Shown in pieces: positions 8,589-18,810 of a stretch of DNA of 64,000 nt (position 1 is its first letter; every line of letters starts with the position of its first letter). The notes below the pieces were generated by a model. The model did no database searches and had not been told where the DNA came from. It saw only the letters and a list, made by a program, of their open reading frames with translations. This DNA is from Flavobacterium piscis (GTDB taxonomy: Bacteria > Bacteroidota > Bacteroidia > Flavobacteriales > Flavobacteriaceae): the NCBI RefSeq assembly GCF_001686925.1, contig NZ_LVEN01000013.1:164255-228254 (forward strand), written 5' to 3'. Both the position numbers and the translations under genes were made by a program.

Positions 8589-11279
8589 TTGATGAACAAA
8601 ACACTTTTTATATTCGCCTTTTTATTTACTTCTATATGCTTTTCTCAAAGTGTTCGTTTTGACGGATTTATTCAGGATGAGCAAAAAAATCCGTTAGAGA
8701 TGGCCAATATAATGGCCGTAAATACTGCTACCAAAGCAATGGATTCTTATGGAATTACCAACGATAAAGGAAAATTTCAGCTTACATTGAAGCCTAACAC
8801 TTCTTACTCAATTAAAGTAAGTTATCTGGGAATGAAATCGAAAGAAATCGCCGTTTCTACGCAAAGCGTAAACATCGTTCAGAACATTGTCATGGATGAT
8901 GCCGGAATCGAACTTCAGGGTGTTGAGATTGTGCGTGAAATGCCGGTTTCTATAAAAGGAGATACTATTGTGTACAATGCTGATTCGTTTAAATCCGGAA
9001 CCGAAAAAAAGCTGGAAGATGTACTGAAAAAATTGCCAGGAGTTGAGGTAAATGCCGATGGAGAAATTGAAGTGGAAGGTAAAAAAGTAAGTAAGTTAAT
9101 GGTTGAGGGAAAGGATTTTTTTGACGGAGACACCAAACTTGGCGTTAAAAATATTCCTGCCGATGCGATTGATAAAATTCAGGTATTAAGAAATTATAAT
9201 GAAGTAGGCGCTCTAAAAGGTTTAGGAAACGATCAGGATAATGTAGCGATGAATATTAAACTAAAAGAAGGTAAAAAGAACTTTTGGTTTGGAGATGTAA
9301 CAGCCGGAACAGGAGTTGGAGAACTCGATAGCCGTTATATTATTAATCCTAAATTGTTTTATTACAGCCCGAAATACAGCATCAACGTAATTACCAATTT
9401 TAATAATATTGGCGAACTACCGCTTACAGCTCAGGATTATTTTAAGTTCACAGGAGGATTTAAAAATATCATGCAAAAGGGCGGAAGTAATTTTAATATT
9501 TCATCAAACGATTTAGGAATTTCGATTTTAAGAAACAATCGCGCTAAAGAAATTGAGACGAAATTTGGAGCCACAAACTTTGCTTATTCTGTTACCAAAA
9601 AATGGAATATTAGCGGTTTCGGAATCTTATCGACTTCAAAAACAGATTTGGAAACGAAATCGCAAACGACGATTTTAGAATCCGGAGATGAGCAAAAAAG
9701 AGAAGAAGAAACACATCAAAAAAATAATCTGGGACTTTTTAAACTGAGTTCCACGTATAAGCCCAATGATAAATTTCAGTTTGATTATGATATTTTAACG
9801 AAATTATCCAAACAAAATGAAGATACCGATCTATTGCGTGAGTCTGTGGTGAATAAAGTTTCGACTTTGGAGACTATCCTTACGGGTAAAAAACAGGATC
9901 CAACATCCATAAAACAAGATCTTAGTTTGTATTATACACAAAGCGATAAAAATATTTTTGCTTTTGAAATGCAGCATTTGTATCAGGACGAAAACCCATT
10001 TTATAATGCTAATTTACGCACACAACCTTTTGATTTAGCAGGTTATACTTCGGGACAGGAAAGAAATGACCTCAATCAGGATCGATTTGTAAAAACAAAT
10101 AAGTTAGACGCTAAATTGGATTACTATTATATGGTAACACCAAAAAGCAACATCAATATTACACTTGGAAATACATTCTCATATCAGGATTTTAATTCCC
10201 ATATTTTTCAAATGTTGGATAACGGAGACCGAAATGATTTAAATGATCCCGACAACAACAATAAGGTCAACTATAATTTTAATGATGTATTTCTTGGATT
10301 TCATTATAAAATTCTGGCAGGGAAATTTACTTTAACTCCCGGAGTTAGCGTACATTCCTATAACATGAAAAACACACAGCTAGGAACAGATTATTCTCAG
10401 AATTTCATAAAAGTACTACCTGATTTTTTTGCTCTGTATCAAATTAAAAAAGCAGAAACACTAACGTATAATTTTTCTTTAACCAATGATTTTACAGATA
10501 TTAATCAGTTGGCTGCGGGTTTTGTTTTGTCTGATTACAGTAGCTTGTTCCGCGGAAATCGTTTGTTGGAGAATGCTACTTCGCAAGTTCATACGCTTCG
10601 TTATTTCAAATACAATATGTTTAATTTTGAGAATATTTTTGCCAATGCAACCTATACTAAAAAAGTAGATGCCATTAAAACCAGTGCAGATTTTACGGGA
10701 ATTAACCAGTCATCCTCACCGTATAATTCTAATTTGGCAGATGAAACTTTTAGCGGAATGGGAAATTACGGGCGTTCGTTTTTAAAGAATTATAAAGCAT
10801 CTGTAAATGCAAGTTTCAATTGGTCAAAATTCAACAATATCCAGAATAATGAATTGGCCACGACAGAAAGTTTTGTGCAGAGCTACACGGTAAAAGCTTC
10901 AACGAATTATAAAAACATGCCTAATATCGAGTTTGGTTATAATGCTTTGATTAACAAATATAGCGGCTCAACGTATTATACCGATAAACCTTTTGCAAGA
11001 TTAGATTATTATTTCCTAAATAGTTTTTCGTTTGTTTCAGAATATGAGTTTTACCATTATTACAATGGCAATAAAACAGTCGATAACGAATATGATTTTT
11101 TAAGTGCAAGTTTAATTTATCAAAAAAAGAATAGCAAATGGGAGTACAAATTATCGGCTACCAACTTACTAAACACTAAATATCTTAATGATGACAGCTT
11201 CTCGCAGTTTTCTACAAGAGTTTCACAATATACTGTACAGCCTCGTTATATTATGTTTTCGATGAAATACAATTTATAG
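8589..11279 (+). CDS. Outer-membrane beta-barrel protein with carboxypeptidase-regulatory-like domain
   Basis: This 896-residue protein has a signal peptide (to about residue 20), a carboxypeptidase-regulatory-like domain at roughly 22-105 (GFIQDEQKNPLEMANIM), a plug-like region with LKKLPGVEVNADGEIEVEG near 145, and a long barrel-forming remainder. It resembles TonB-dependent receptors and the related barrel family usually found beside GLPGLI genes. No substrate is suggested by sequence. It is co-transcribed with the GLPGLI gene. Confidence 0.85.
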   Translation: MMNKTLFIFAFLFTSICFSQSVRFDGFIQDEQKNPLEMANIMAVNTATKAMDSYGITNDKGKFQLTLKPNTSYSIKVSYLGMKSKEIAVSTQSVNIVQNIVMDDAGIELQGVEIVREMPVSIKGDTIVYNADSFKSGTEKKLEDVLKKLPGVEVNADGEIEVEGKKVSKLMVEGKDFFDGDTKLGVKNIPADAIDKIQVLRNYNEVGALKGLGNDQDNVAMNIKLKEGKKNFWFGDVTAGTGVGELDSRYIINPKLFYYSPKYSINVITNFNNIGELPLTAQDYFKFTGGFKNIMQKGGSNFNISSNDLGISILRNNRAKEIETKFGATNFAYSVTKKWNISGFGILSTSKTDLETKSQTTILESGDEQKREEETHQKNNLGLFKLSSTYKPNDKFQFDYDILTKLSKQNEDTDLLRESVVNKVSTLETILTGKKQDPTSIKQDLSLYYTQSDKNIFAFEMQHLYQDENPFYNANLRTQPFDLAGYTSGQERNDLNQDRFVKTNKLDAKLDYYYMVTPKSNINITLGNTFSYQDFNSHIFQMLDNGDRNDLNDPDNNNKVNYNFNDVFLGFHYKILAGKFTLTPGVSVHSYNMKNTQLGTDYSQNFIKVLPDFFALYQIKKAETLTYNFSLTNDFTDINQLAAGFVLSDYSSLFRGNRLLENATSQVHTLRYFKYNMFNFENIFANATYTKKVDAIKTSADFTGINQSSSPYNSNLADETFSGMGNYGRSFLKNYKASVNASFNWSKFNNIQNNELATTESFVQSYTVKASTNYKNMPNIEFGYNALINKYSGSTYYTDKPFARLDYYFLNSFSFVSEYEFYHYYNGNKTVDNEYDFLSASLIYQKKNSKWEYKLSATNLLNTKYLNDDSFSQFSTRVSQYTVQPRYIMFSMKYNL

Positions 11280-11371
11280 TATTTTAATTACAATTCCTTA
11301 TCTTTTTGATGTTTTTTTTAAATAAGAAAGAAATATCTTTGTTTGAAATAGTAACAACTAAAATTTTAAGC

Positions 11372-13603
11372 ATGCGTAATTTTATATGGAGTTTATTAGC
11401 TTTCTTTTGTTTAATATCTGTTTCTTTTTCTCAAACAAAAAATATTGAAAAAGGATCTTATTTATCGACCAATAAAGGTCAAAAAATCAAACTGAATTTA
11501 TTAGAAGATAATAAATACGAATTGGTTTTTTATTCGGGTAATTATGAAATCAAAGGCGATTCATTATTGTTTACTCCAACTGCAAAAGCAGAAAGTGGTT
11601 TTGATCTTGCTTTTAAAAATGATAAAAAAGCAAAAAAAGTAAAAATAAAGTTTGTTGATGCTGTTTACTATTACTCTTTCTACGTTGGTACACAAAAAGG
11701 CTCAGGTGAGGTGGAATATCAAAGACTATCAGATATTAAAACCAGAGTAAATCCTCAAGAGGATAAAACTGATGTAGATTTTGAGATTGATAAAGCAGAT
11801 TATTTGTATTTGGTTTATGAAGAATATGGTGGAAATAGCATGGTTTCTAAATTTGCTTTGCCAAAAGATGTTTCAGAAATTACGATTAAATATCAATCGG
11901 ATGTTGTAGGGAATTTAAATATTAAAGGTTTTTTCAATCAGAAAACAACTGAGCTGATGATTTCTGAACAATCAGGAAAAGATCCTTTAGTATTTCGTAA
12001 TGCGAAAGATGCGCAGCCTGAAAAAGTTTCGGTGATTCCACTAGAAAATAAGACAGTTGCAAATTGGACGTATGCAGGAAAAGAACCTTTAGTAAGTGAT
12101 GATTTTGGTACCGCAGTCGATTCTACTGTTGTAGGAGTAGATTCATATCCTCCAGCATTTGATTTTAAATTAAAAATCGAAAATAATCTTAAAAATGCAA
12201 TTTCATCTATTAAACAAAGCAAAACTAAATTTTTAGTAGTTGGCGTTGACAGTAAAAATGCTTCGGCAAAAACTGATTTTGATGCTTTTACTAAAGACCA
12301 GGAAACGCAGATTGCTTATACCATGTATGATGCATACAACCCTGAATATGATTTGTACAATTATTATTTGGCTACAGCCGATGATAAAAAGTGGCTTAAA
12401 ACGAATAAAGTTACAGCTGATCCAAGTGTGATTATCCTGAATAATAACGGAGAGGTTTTAGCCACTGCAAAATCTAATTTTAAGGACAAACAGTATCAGT
12501 TCAATTATTATGATGCTCTCTATAAAAAATTGCAAAGAACGGATGGATTGTTGACTTTTAGTAAAACATTAAAAAACAAAAAAGCAACAGATGCTGATTT
12601 GATCCAGGCTTTTAATAAAGTTGCAGTTTTGGAAATACCATATGATTATGATACAGATTATACAGTAACAACTGATGATAATGCCGGAGAATTTAAGTTT
12701 GCAAATGCAGCCTTAGATAAAAAAGAAGTGGCTCAGGTTTGGAAAAAACTGATTGAAGCCCATCAAAAAGATACAAAACCGAATATGTATTTGGTCGAAA
12801 CCATTTTGAAAGAAATTAAAAATCAGGGATTTTCGAAACAGTTTTTTAAAGATGATAAAGTTTTAAATGATACTGATTTTCTTGCTATAGATTATTTGAT
12901 AAAACACTATGATGCAATTGATGCAGAACGTGCAGCTTTTACTGCTAAAGAAGGTGAGACACATGTAATAGGAAATTTAAATACAGAGATTGCAACAGCT
13001 TTACAGCAAAATAATTATGTTGTTGAAAATAATGCTTCAAGAGTAAAAGATGACAGTAAAACGATTGCAGTTTATAAAAAACTAATTGCTGCTGGAAAAG
13101 GTAATTTTGAATCTTATCAAAATTACTTTGCATATTTGGCTGAGATTCAAGATAGAGACGGCTCAAATACAAATTATTTAAAAGAGTTTAGTACTTATTT
13201 TAATGCTAATCTCGCGACAGATAAAGGAAGCGTTATCGAAAAACTAGATACAATGTTTACTTCGATCGATCCTAATTCTGAGTATTCATACAACGGATGG
13301 AATGCTTTTAAGGAATACCATTCGAATTTATGCAATGAAGCTGCGTGGACCGTAGTTTCAAAACCTGGCAATACTGGTTTTATAAAATCAGCAATTACGT
13401 GGTCAGAATATAGTTTGATGATCAGTAAAAACAATCCATATTATTTAGATACTCTGGCACAGTTGTATTATAAAGACGGACAAAAAGAGAAAGCGATTAC
13501 AACACAAACTCTGGCCGTAAAATATTTAACCGATTATGTAGAGGAAGAAACTGCGACAGATATTCGCGAAACATTAAGTAAAATGCAAAACGGAACGTAC
13601 TAA
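11372..13603 (+). CDS. Secreted thioredoxin-like protein of unknown function
   Basis: The ATG at 11372 is preferred because it opens directly into a signal peptide (MRNFIWSLLAFFCLISVSFS); a 22-residue longer start at 11306 would bury it. The 743-residue mature product has a thioredoxin-like segment around residue 330-380 (DPSVIILNNNGEVLATAKSN) without a CxxC pair, so it is unlikely to be an oxidoreductase. The C-terminal third looks alpha-helical and repeat-like (LDTLAQLYYKDGQKEKAITT), similar to tetratricopeptide helices. It follows the barrel gene by about 90 bases and may be in the same operon. Confidence 0.65.
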   Translation: MRNFIWSLLAFFCLISVSFSQTKNIEKGSYLSTNKGQKIKLNLLEDNKYELVFYSGNYEIKGDSLLFTPTAKAESGFDLAFKNDKKAKKVKIKFVDAVYYYSFYVGTQKGSGEVEYQRLSDIKTRVNPQEDKTDVDFEIDKADYLYLVYEEYGGNSMVSKFALPKDVSEITIKYQSDVVGNLNIKGFFNQKTTELMISEQSGKDPLVFRNAKDAQPEKVSVIPLENKTVANWTYAGKEPLVSDDFGTAVDSTVVGVDSYPPAFDFKLKIENNLKNAISSIKQSKTKFLVVGVDSKNASAKTDFDAFTKDQETQIAYTMYDAYNPEYDLYNYYLATADDKKWLKTNKVTADPSVIILNNNGEVLATAKSNFKDKQYQFNYYDALYKKLQRTDGLLTFSKTLKNKKATDADLIQAFNKVAVLEIPYDYDTDYTVTTDDNAGEFKFANAALDKKEVAQVWKKLIEAHQKDTKPNMYLVETILKEIKNQGFSKQFFKDDKVLNDTDFLAIDYLIKHYDAIDAERAAFTAKEGETHVIGNLNTEIATALQQNNYVVENNASRVKDDSKTIAVYKKLIAAGKGNFESYQNYFAYLAEIQDRDGSNTNYLKEFSTYFNANLATDKGSVIEKLDTMFTSIDPNSEYSYNGWNAFKEYHSNLCNEAAWTVVSKPGNTGFIKSAITWSEYSLMISKNNPYYLDTLAQLYYKDGQKEKAITTQTLAVKYLTDYVEEETATDIRETLSKMQNGTY

Positions 13604-13626
13604 ATGATTTAAAAAAGCATAAATAA

Positions 13627-13660
13627 AAAAGCCTTTGAAAAATAATTCAAAGGCTTTCTT
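13627..13660. terminator. Bidirectional terminator
   Basis: AAAGCCTTTGAA pairs with TTCAAAGGCTTT between two convergent genes, flanked by A and T runs. Confidence 0.8.
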
Positions 13661-13661
13661 T

Positions 13662-15443
13662 TTAGTTTTTAATTTTCACCAGTACTTTTATGTTATAGCT
13701 GTCTAATACTTTTTTATTGTTTTTGATTTTACCATTCGCATTAAGATAGGTAATTAAAACTTTATACTTTGGAGTTTCTATTTCCTGCGTTACCTTTTTA
13801 TTTAAATTATAATTGTTTTGGTCAAAAGCAGGGTTTTTATTCACAAAGGCGCTAATTTCTAACGGAATAGTATCCTGATTAATCTCTAGTTTTAAACCAT
13901 AATCTTTAACTGTAGATTTTATGGAATAGTTCTTATTGTCAATCGTTACACAATCTTTGCATTCAAAATTGTTATCATAAGAAGAAAGATTAAATGAGAG
14001 ATCGTATCCATGAATATTCTCTACAGCATTTTGGTTATTCTCATAATAGTAGAAGTAGAAATCAGTTTTGTTTTTTTCTTTCTTATCATATGGAGATCTA
14101 TATTCATAACCGAGAGCTTCCATTATTTCGTAACGACTAGGAGTTTTATTTTTTCTAAGAAGACTTTCAAGTTTTGTCTTTGCATAGGGAACCATAATTT
14201 CTATACCATAATTATCCTCCAGAAAAGAAACAATACTGCTTAAATCTTGTTCCTGTTCGAAAGTCATCTTCTTATGATCTGCGTTTTTCATAAAAGTTTC
14301 AAATCGGGATAACTGACTGTGTTTAGATATCGCATTAGCACTTTGAGGACCAATAATAGAAAACAATCCTGCCAGACACATACTTATTGGAATGAATTTT
14401 ATTTTAGGGTTTTTTTGAATTAAAAAATACGCCACAACAATAGAAAGCCATATTGATAAGAGTAAAACATAATAGCGTTCGTGTGTAAATCCGTAAAGAT
14501 TGATTCGGTATAAAATCGCCCAAAAAAGCAATCCCAATAACGGAATCAATAGAAAATAAAACCAACGACTGAATGTTCTCATCCAAAGATTCCCGGTTTC
14601 TGTCGCAATGGGATGAACCAGTAAAAAAGATAGAATTCCGAAAATGGCGAATACCAAAACGAGATAGGAAACCCAGCCCACAGGCAAGGAAAGCGTCAAT
14701 ACTATTTTGGTTTCATAACAAATTAAAATGACCAGGTAAAGGCTTATTAAAGGTAATAACACAAATTGCGTGAAGTTTTTAAGCGCTTTTGGATAATTTA
14801 AAATCAAAGGATTCTGATTGTTATTGGTTTCAGGAACTCCGTTCAAGAAGAATAGTGTATTAAAAATTCCAGCAATTACAAAAAAGACATGAAAGTAAAT
14901 ATGATCATAGAATTCGACTTTAAAAAGTTTGTCAATGGCTAAGATAGCCAATGCCAGACCAGAATAAATTACAATGCTGTACAATGCAGAAGTTAGAATT
15001 CGAAGGAAAAGCTGTTTGTTGAATTCCCAAAATTCATCCTGATTATAGGTTCTCGGCAAAAATCCTGCAAACGAAACCAGTAAATGCAAAGCAATGTTAA
15101 GTACAAGAAATTGTTGTATTTCTGTCTCAGTAATATATTGATGAAAATTAAAAACAAAAAGAATAATACAGCCGCCAAGAACGAAACTGGTTATCAAACG
15201 CCAAATCAGGTTCTTTTTTGAGGCCAGGAAGAATAAACTAACAGAAAGAAATAAAACCAAACACAAAGAACAGCTCATTAATGCTTTTTGATAAAGTTCT
15301 TTGTTAGGATCATTGTATTCTTTCTCATTAAGAACTATAGCTATAATAGTTCCTAAAATTACAGTTATAGTTTCTAACGGAAATCTGAGAACTGTTTTTA
15401 GTGTGGAGTTTAGAACATTTTTTAAAGAAGGAAGTCTGCTCAT
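13662..15443 (-). CDS. DUF4153 family integral membrane protein
   Basis: A 593-residue protein with about ten to twelve hydrophobic segments in the first 380 residues and a soluble C-terminal domain. The pattern and local phrases (ILRILTSALYSIVIYSGLALAILAIDKLF, split by short loops) resemble DUF4153 proteins, which are inner-membrane proteins of unknown role. The soluble tail (residues 400-593) would lie on one side of the membrane. It is a single-gene unit between a convergent terminator and the divergent peptidase gene. Confidence 0.7.
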   Translation of the reverse strand: MSRLPSLKNVLNSTLKTVLRFPLETITVILGTIIAIVLNEKEYNDPNKELYQKALMSCSLCLVLFLSVSLFFLASKKNLIWRLITSFVLGGCIILFVFNFHQYITETEIQQFLVLNIALHLLVSFAGFLPRTYNQDEFWEFNKQLFLRILTSALYSIVIYSGLALAILAIDKLFKVEFYDHIYFHVFFVIAGIFNTLFFLNGVPETNNNQNPLILNYPKALKNFTQFVLLPLISLYLVILICYETKIVLTLSLPVGWVSYLVLVFAIFGILSFLLVHPIATETGNLWMRTFSRWFYFLLIPLLGLLFWAILYRINLYGFTHERYYVLLLSIWLSIVVAYFLIQKNPKIKFIPISMCLAGLFSIIGPQSANAISKHSQLSRFETFMKNADHKKMTFEQEQDLSSIVSFLEDNYGIEIMVPYAKTKLESLLRKNKTPSRYEIMEALGYEYRSPYDKKEKNKTDFYFYYYENNQNAVENIHGYDLSFNLSSYDNNFECKDCVTIDNKNYSIKSTVKDYGLKLEINQDTIPLEISAFVNKNPAFDQNNYNLNKKVTQEIETPKYKVLITYLNANGKIKNNKKVLDSYNIKVLVKIKN

Positions 15444-15624
15444 TTTTTAATCAGTTATTTTGTATAAAGTAAGCTAAATTGTAAGGGATAACCAAATAAA
15501 AATAATAATGCAAAAAAAAATGTTCCTGCGATTTTATTGATTTGGCATTTCAGTAGTATTTCAAATCCAAATAAGCATTTTTTACTCTATAAATTACTAA
15601 GTTTGGGATACTAAATTAAAACGT

Positions 15625-17091
15625 ATGAAAAATAAAATGATGCTCGTTTTGATTGCTTACGGAGGAGTAGTTTTTGCGCAGGCAATAAAAAAACCACTAG
15701 TTTCAGCAATTACAGACAAAGACCTTAAAACCGATATGTACCAGATGGCTGGTGATCATTTTAATGGTCGTGAAGCAGGAACCCTTGATGAATTAAAGGT
15801 ATCGATGTGGCTGGCCAATAAGGCGAAAGAGGCGGGAATGGCTCCGGCAGGTGATGACGGAACTTATTTTCAGTTTTTTGATATGTACAGGCATCAGGTA
15901 ACTCCTAATACAAAATTTAAAATTGGATCAAAAGAATATAAATTGTGGAAAGATGTTCTTGTTGCAGAAACTACCAATATAAAAGTAGATGCACCATTAG
16001 TATATTTGGGAGCAGCAACAAAAGAAGAGATTGAGAAAGCCGACGTAAAAGGAAAAGCGGTTGTTTTATTGGCTTCGAAAGAAGGAATTGCAGATGATAT
16101 TTCTCTTTTTGACAGACGTTATCCGGGTCTTGTTCGAAATAAATACTATGAACTTGTAGTAAAAAAAGGAGCCTCAGCACTTATTTTCGTAGCAGATGCA
16201 TTGGCAGAAGAAAGCTGGTCTCAGGTAGAACCACAAATGACAAGAGGTATTTACGGAATTGAAGGAGTTCGCGATAAAATTGGATCAACTATGCCGGTTT
16301 TCTGGGTGCATAATGATCAGTTAGCCTATTTAAAAACAACGAAAGATCTTTTGTCTACTGAAGTAATTTCTGAAACTTATAAATATCCATCAGTAAATGT
16401 AGTAGGAACAGTAGAAGGAACAGATCCTAAATTAAAAAAGGAATACGTTCTTTTTAGCGGACACCAGGATCATGATGGTGTAAGGCAAAAATACGGTCAG
16501 GATTCTATTTATAATGGTGCTGACGATAATGCGAGTACTTGTGTGGCACTGCTGGCTATTGCAAGAGCGTATAAAAAGCAACCGGGAAAAAGAACTTCTC
16601 TATTTGTATTTCACGGTGCAGAAGAACGCGGTCTGTTAGGATCAAGATGGTACGCATCGCACCCAACAGTTCCGGAAAAGGATATCATCGCAGTTTTAAA
16701 CGGAGATATGATTGGTCGAAATAATGTAAATCAGGCTGCTCTTTTAGGTTCGAGCTCTCCTCATGAAAACTCATCAGATTTGGTAGCGATTGCTAAAAAA
16801 GCCAATGATGAAGGTCCTAAATTCGATCTGGATAAACTTTGGGACAGACCAGAACATCCGGAATATTTTTATTTCCGTTCAGACCATTTACCTTATGCAA
16901 AAAGAGGAATTCCATCTGTTTTCTACACCAGTGTTTTACACAGTCAGTACCACACTCCAATGGACGAATCTGAAAATATTGATTTTGTAAAATTGCATAA
17001 AATGACTGAGTGGATGTACCGTACAGGATGGATTTTGTCAAATGATGCTTCTCGTCCTAAAACATTACCAAATGTACAATTAGAGCGATAA
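15625..17091 (+). CDS. M28 family zinc metallopeptidase, secreted
   Basis: The 488-residue protein carries a signal peptide ending near VVFAQ, a probable protease-associated insert (about residues 110-250), and the M28 catalytic core. Expected zinc ligands and catalytic acids are visible: SGHQDHDG (near 280), NGADDNAST (near 300), GAEERG (near 333), NGDMIG (near 360) and SQYHTPMD (near 450). Such enzymes are aminopeptidases acting on short peptides outside the cytoplasm. It ends at a terminator shared with convergent metK. Confidence 0.9.
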   Translation: MKNKMMLVLIAYGGVVFAQAIKKPLVSAITDKDLKTDMYQMAGDHFNGREAGTLDELKVSMWLANKAKEAGMAPAGDDGTYFQFFDMYRHQVTPNTKFKIGSKEYKLWKDVLVAETTNIKVDAPLVYLGAATKEEIEKADVKGKAVVLLASKEGIADDISLFDRRYPGLVRNKYYELVVKKGASALIFVADALAEESWSQVEPQMTRGIYGIEGVRDKIGSTMPVFWVHNDQLAYLKTTKDLLSTEVISETYKYPSVNVVGTVEGTDPKLKKEYVLFSGHQDHDGVRQKYGQDSIYNGADDNASTCVALLAIARAYKKQPGKRTSLFVFHGAEERGLLGSRWYASHPTVPEKDIIAVLNGDMIGRNNVNQAALLGSSSPHENSSDLVAIAKKANDEGPKFDLDKLWDRPEHPEYFYFRSDHLPYAKRGIPSVFYTSVLHSQYHTPMDESENIDFVKLHKMTEWMYRTGWILSNDASRPKTLPNVQLER

Positions 17092-17157
17092 ATTTATAGG
17101 TTTAAAAGAAAAATCCGTAAAATCAGCGTCGAATTAATAGACAGATAATTATTAAAA

Positions 17158-17196
17158 ATAAAAAAGGCTTTCTAAAATTTTAGAAAGCCTTTTTGT
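17158..17196. terminator. Bidirectional terminator between peptidase and metK
   Basis: AAAAAGGCTTTCTAAAA pairs almost perfectly with TTTTAGAAAGCCTTTTT. Confidence 0.85.
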
Positions 17197-17216
17197 TATG
17201 TATGATTCAGATCGAA

Positions 17217-18467
17217 TTACAATCCAAATTCTGCTTTTACTTTGTCTACGAAATCAAGTTTCTCCCAGGTAAATAACTCAACAGTAACTGTTTTTACATT
17301 TCCTCCCGGAGCAGAAAAAGTTTTAGTTACCACTTCTGGTTTACGTCCCATGTGTCCGTAAGCAGCAGTTTCGCTATAAATTGGGTTTCTTAATTTCAAA
17401 CGTTGCTCGATGAAGTAAGGACGCATATCAAAGATAGCTTCTACTTTTTTAGCAATTTCACCGTTAGTTAAGTTTACTTTAGAAGTTCCGTAAGTATCAA
17501 TAAAAATACCCATTGGTTCAGCAACTCCAATTGCGTAAGAAACCTGAACTAAGATTTCGTCGGCAACACCTGCAGCCACTAAGTTTTTAGCGATATGACG
17601 AGTTGCATAAGCAGCACTTCTGTCTACTTTACTTGGATCTTTTCCAGAGAATGCACCACCACCGTGAGCACCTTTTCCACCGTAAGTATCCACAATGATT
17701 TTTCTTCCTGTTAAACCAGTATCTCCGTGAGGTCCTCCAATAACGAATTTTCCTGTTGGGTTAATATGGTAGTTGATTTTATCATTGAATAAATGCGCGT
17801 GAGCTGGATTTTTTGCAATGATTCTTGGAATCAAAATTTCGATGATATCTTTTTTGATTTTAGCCAGCATAGTAGCTTCTTCATCAAAATCATCGTGTTG
17901 AGTTGAAATTACAATCGCATCAATACGAGTTGGTTTGTTATCATCACTATATTCTAAAGTTACCTGAGATTTTGCGTCAGGACGTAAATAAGTGATTTCG
18001 TTATTCTCACGTCTTAAAATTGCTAATTCCTGTAATAATTTATGAGATAAATCAAGTGCCAGTGGCATGTAGTTTTCAGTTTCGTTAGTTGCATAACCAA
18101 ACATCATTCCCTGGTCTCCTGCACCTTGCTCTTCTGGCTTAGCTCTGTCAACCCCTTGATTAATATCTGCAGATTGCTCATGAATTGCTGAAAGAATTCC
18201 ACAAGAATTTGCTTCAAACATATACTCGCTTTTTGTATATCCAATCTTACGGATTACATCACGGGCAATTTGCTGCACATCAAGATAAGTATTCGATTTT
18301 ACTTCACCAGCTAAAATTACCTGACCTGTAGTAACAAGAGTTTCGCAAGCTACTTTTGAGTCAGCATCAAATGCCAAAAAGTTATCAATTAATGCATCCG
18401 AAATTTGATCTGCAACTTTGTCTGGATGCCCTTCACTAACAGATTCTGACGTAAATAAATAAGCCAT
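17217..18467 (-). CDS. metK: S-adenosylmethionine synthase
   Basis: The 416-residue cytosolic enzyme makes SAM from methionine and ATP. Signatures are [13 protein letters not shown] at the N-terminus, [12 protein letters not shown] near residue 118 (the methionine-loop region) and [16 protein letters not shown] near residue 275 (the phosphate-binding loop). Length and order are normal. It has its own perfect promoter and a structured leader of about 170 bases that fits a SAM-II riboswitch, so the enzyme is probably repressed by its product. It is the end point of the methionine genes on the opposite strand. Confidence 0.97.
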   Translation of the reverse strand: MAYLFTSESVSEGHPDKVADQISDALIDNFLAFDADSKVACETLVTTGQVILAGEVKSNTYLDVQQIARDVIRKIGYTKSEYMFEANSCGILSAIHEQSADINQGVDRAKPEEQGAGDQGMMFGYATNETENYMPLALDLSHKLLQELAILRRENNEITYLRPDAKSQVTLEYSDDNKPTRIDAIVISTQHDDFDEEATMLAKIKKDIIEILIPRIIAKNPAHAHLFNDKINYHINPTGKFVIGGPHGDTGLTGRKIIVDTYGGKGAHGGGAFSGKDPSKVDRSAAYATRHIAKNLVAAGVADEILVQVSYAIGVAEPMGIFIDTYGTSKVNLTNGEIAKKVEAIFDMRPYFIEQRLKLRNPIYSETAAYGHMGRKPEVVTKTFSAPGGNVKTVTVELFTWEKLDFVDKVKAEFGL

Positions 18468-18529
18468 AATAATTTATTAAATTAAAATTAAGTGAGGAAA
18501 AAAATTGCTTAAAAAGGGCTAAAGGAGAT

Positions 18530-18630
18530 AGTCTGCTTTAGCATTTTTTAATGCCGAAATTTATCTTTCAGCATTCATAACGAACCATTTCATTATGAAG
18601 AGGTTGCAATCAGTTCAAATTTTTCCTCCG
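18530..18630 (-). ncRNA. Candidate SAM-II riboswitch in the metK leader
   Basis: Reading the minus strand, GGAGG pairs with CCTC(T) around a loop containing ATTTGAACTGATTGCAA, which matches my memory of the SAM-II loop (ATTTgA-C-G-TTGCA). After two inserted hairpins, GCTAAAGCAG appears; its GC, AA and CAG can pair with GC, TT and CTG of the loop, the pseudoknot expected for SAM-II, with the CTG/CAG pair replacing the CC/GG pair I recall in other members. The inserted hairpins are TTCATAA/TTATGAA and AATGCTGAAA/TTTCGGCATT. Downstream GCTAAAG can instead pair with CTTTAGC (18518-18542), a possible switching stem. The assignment is from memory of the consensus. Confidence 0.72.
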
Positions 18631-18640
18631 TATTCGGGTG

Positions 18641-18670
18641 CAAAAGTACAAAACCATTTTGATTTGCAAA
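18641..18670 (-). promoter_or_regulatory. Promoter of metK
   Basis: On the minus strand, TTTG (18667-18670) is followed after 18 bases by TACTTTTG (18641-18648), a perfect Bacteroidota promoter. It places the transcript start just before the riboswitch. Confidence 0.8.
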
Positions 18671-18720
18671 TTAAAGTTCAACTTTTTTTATTTTTTATAG
18701 CATAAATTTAACAGTAATAT

Positions 18721-18740
18721 ACTAATTTGATAGGGTAATT
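18721..18740. promoter_or_regulatory. Candidate operator shared by sulfur genes (copy a)
   Basis: ACTAATTTGATAGGGTAATT. Thirteen bases are shared with the reverse strand of 22187-22203, and GATAGGGTAAT recurs before the sulfate operon (35412-35422). It lies between the divergent metK and TonB-receptor promoters. An Rrf2-family regulator encoded at 33842 is a possible binder; that is inference. Confidence 0.4.
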
Positions 18741-18759
18741 GAAAATATTTCGGTTTTTG

Positions 18760-18791
18760 TTTGGCCGATAAAAAAATAGTTCGCAAATTTG
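18760..18791 (+). promoter_or_regulatory. Probable promoter of leader 1 and TonB receptor
   Basis: TTTG at 18760-18763 and CAAATTTG at 18784-18791 (one mismatch to TAnnTTTG) with 20-base spacing. Transcription would start a few bases before the leader ATG. Confidence 0.5.
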
Positions 18792-18810
18792 CCTCACGAA
18801 AATTAAAAAA

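Noticed and set aside
11306..11371. Longer start for the thioredoxin-like gene
   Set aside because: It would place a charged 22-residue stretch before an otherwise standard signal peptide.
18530..18630. metK leader as a SAM-I riboswitch
   Set aside because: GCAACC-like and TGCTGAAA words are present, but the GACCCGATGAA core and a P4 hairpin are missing, and the pseudoknot pairing fits SAM-II better.
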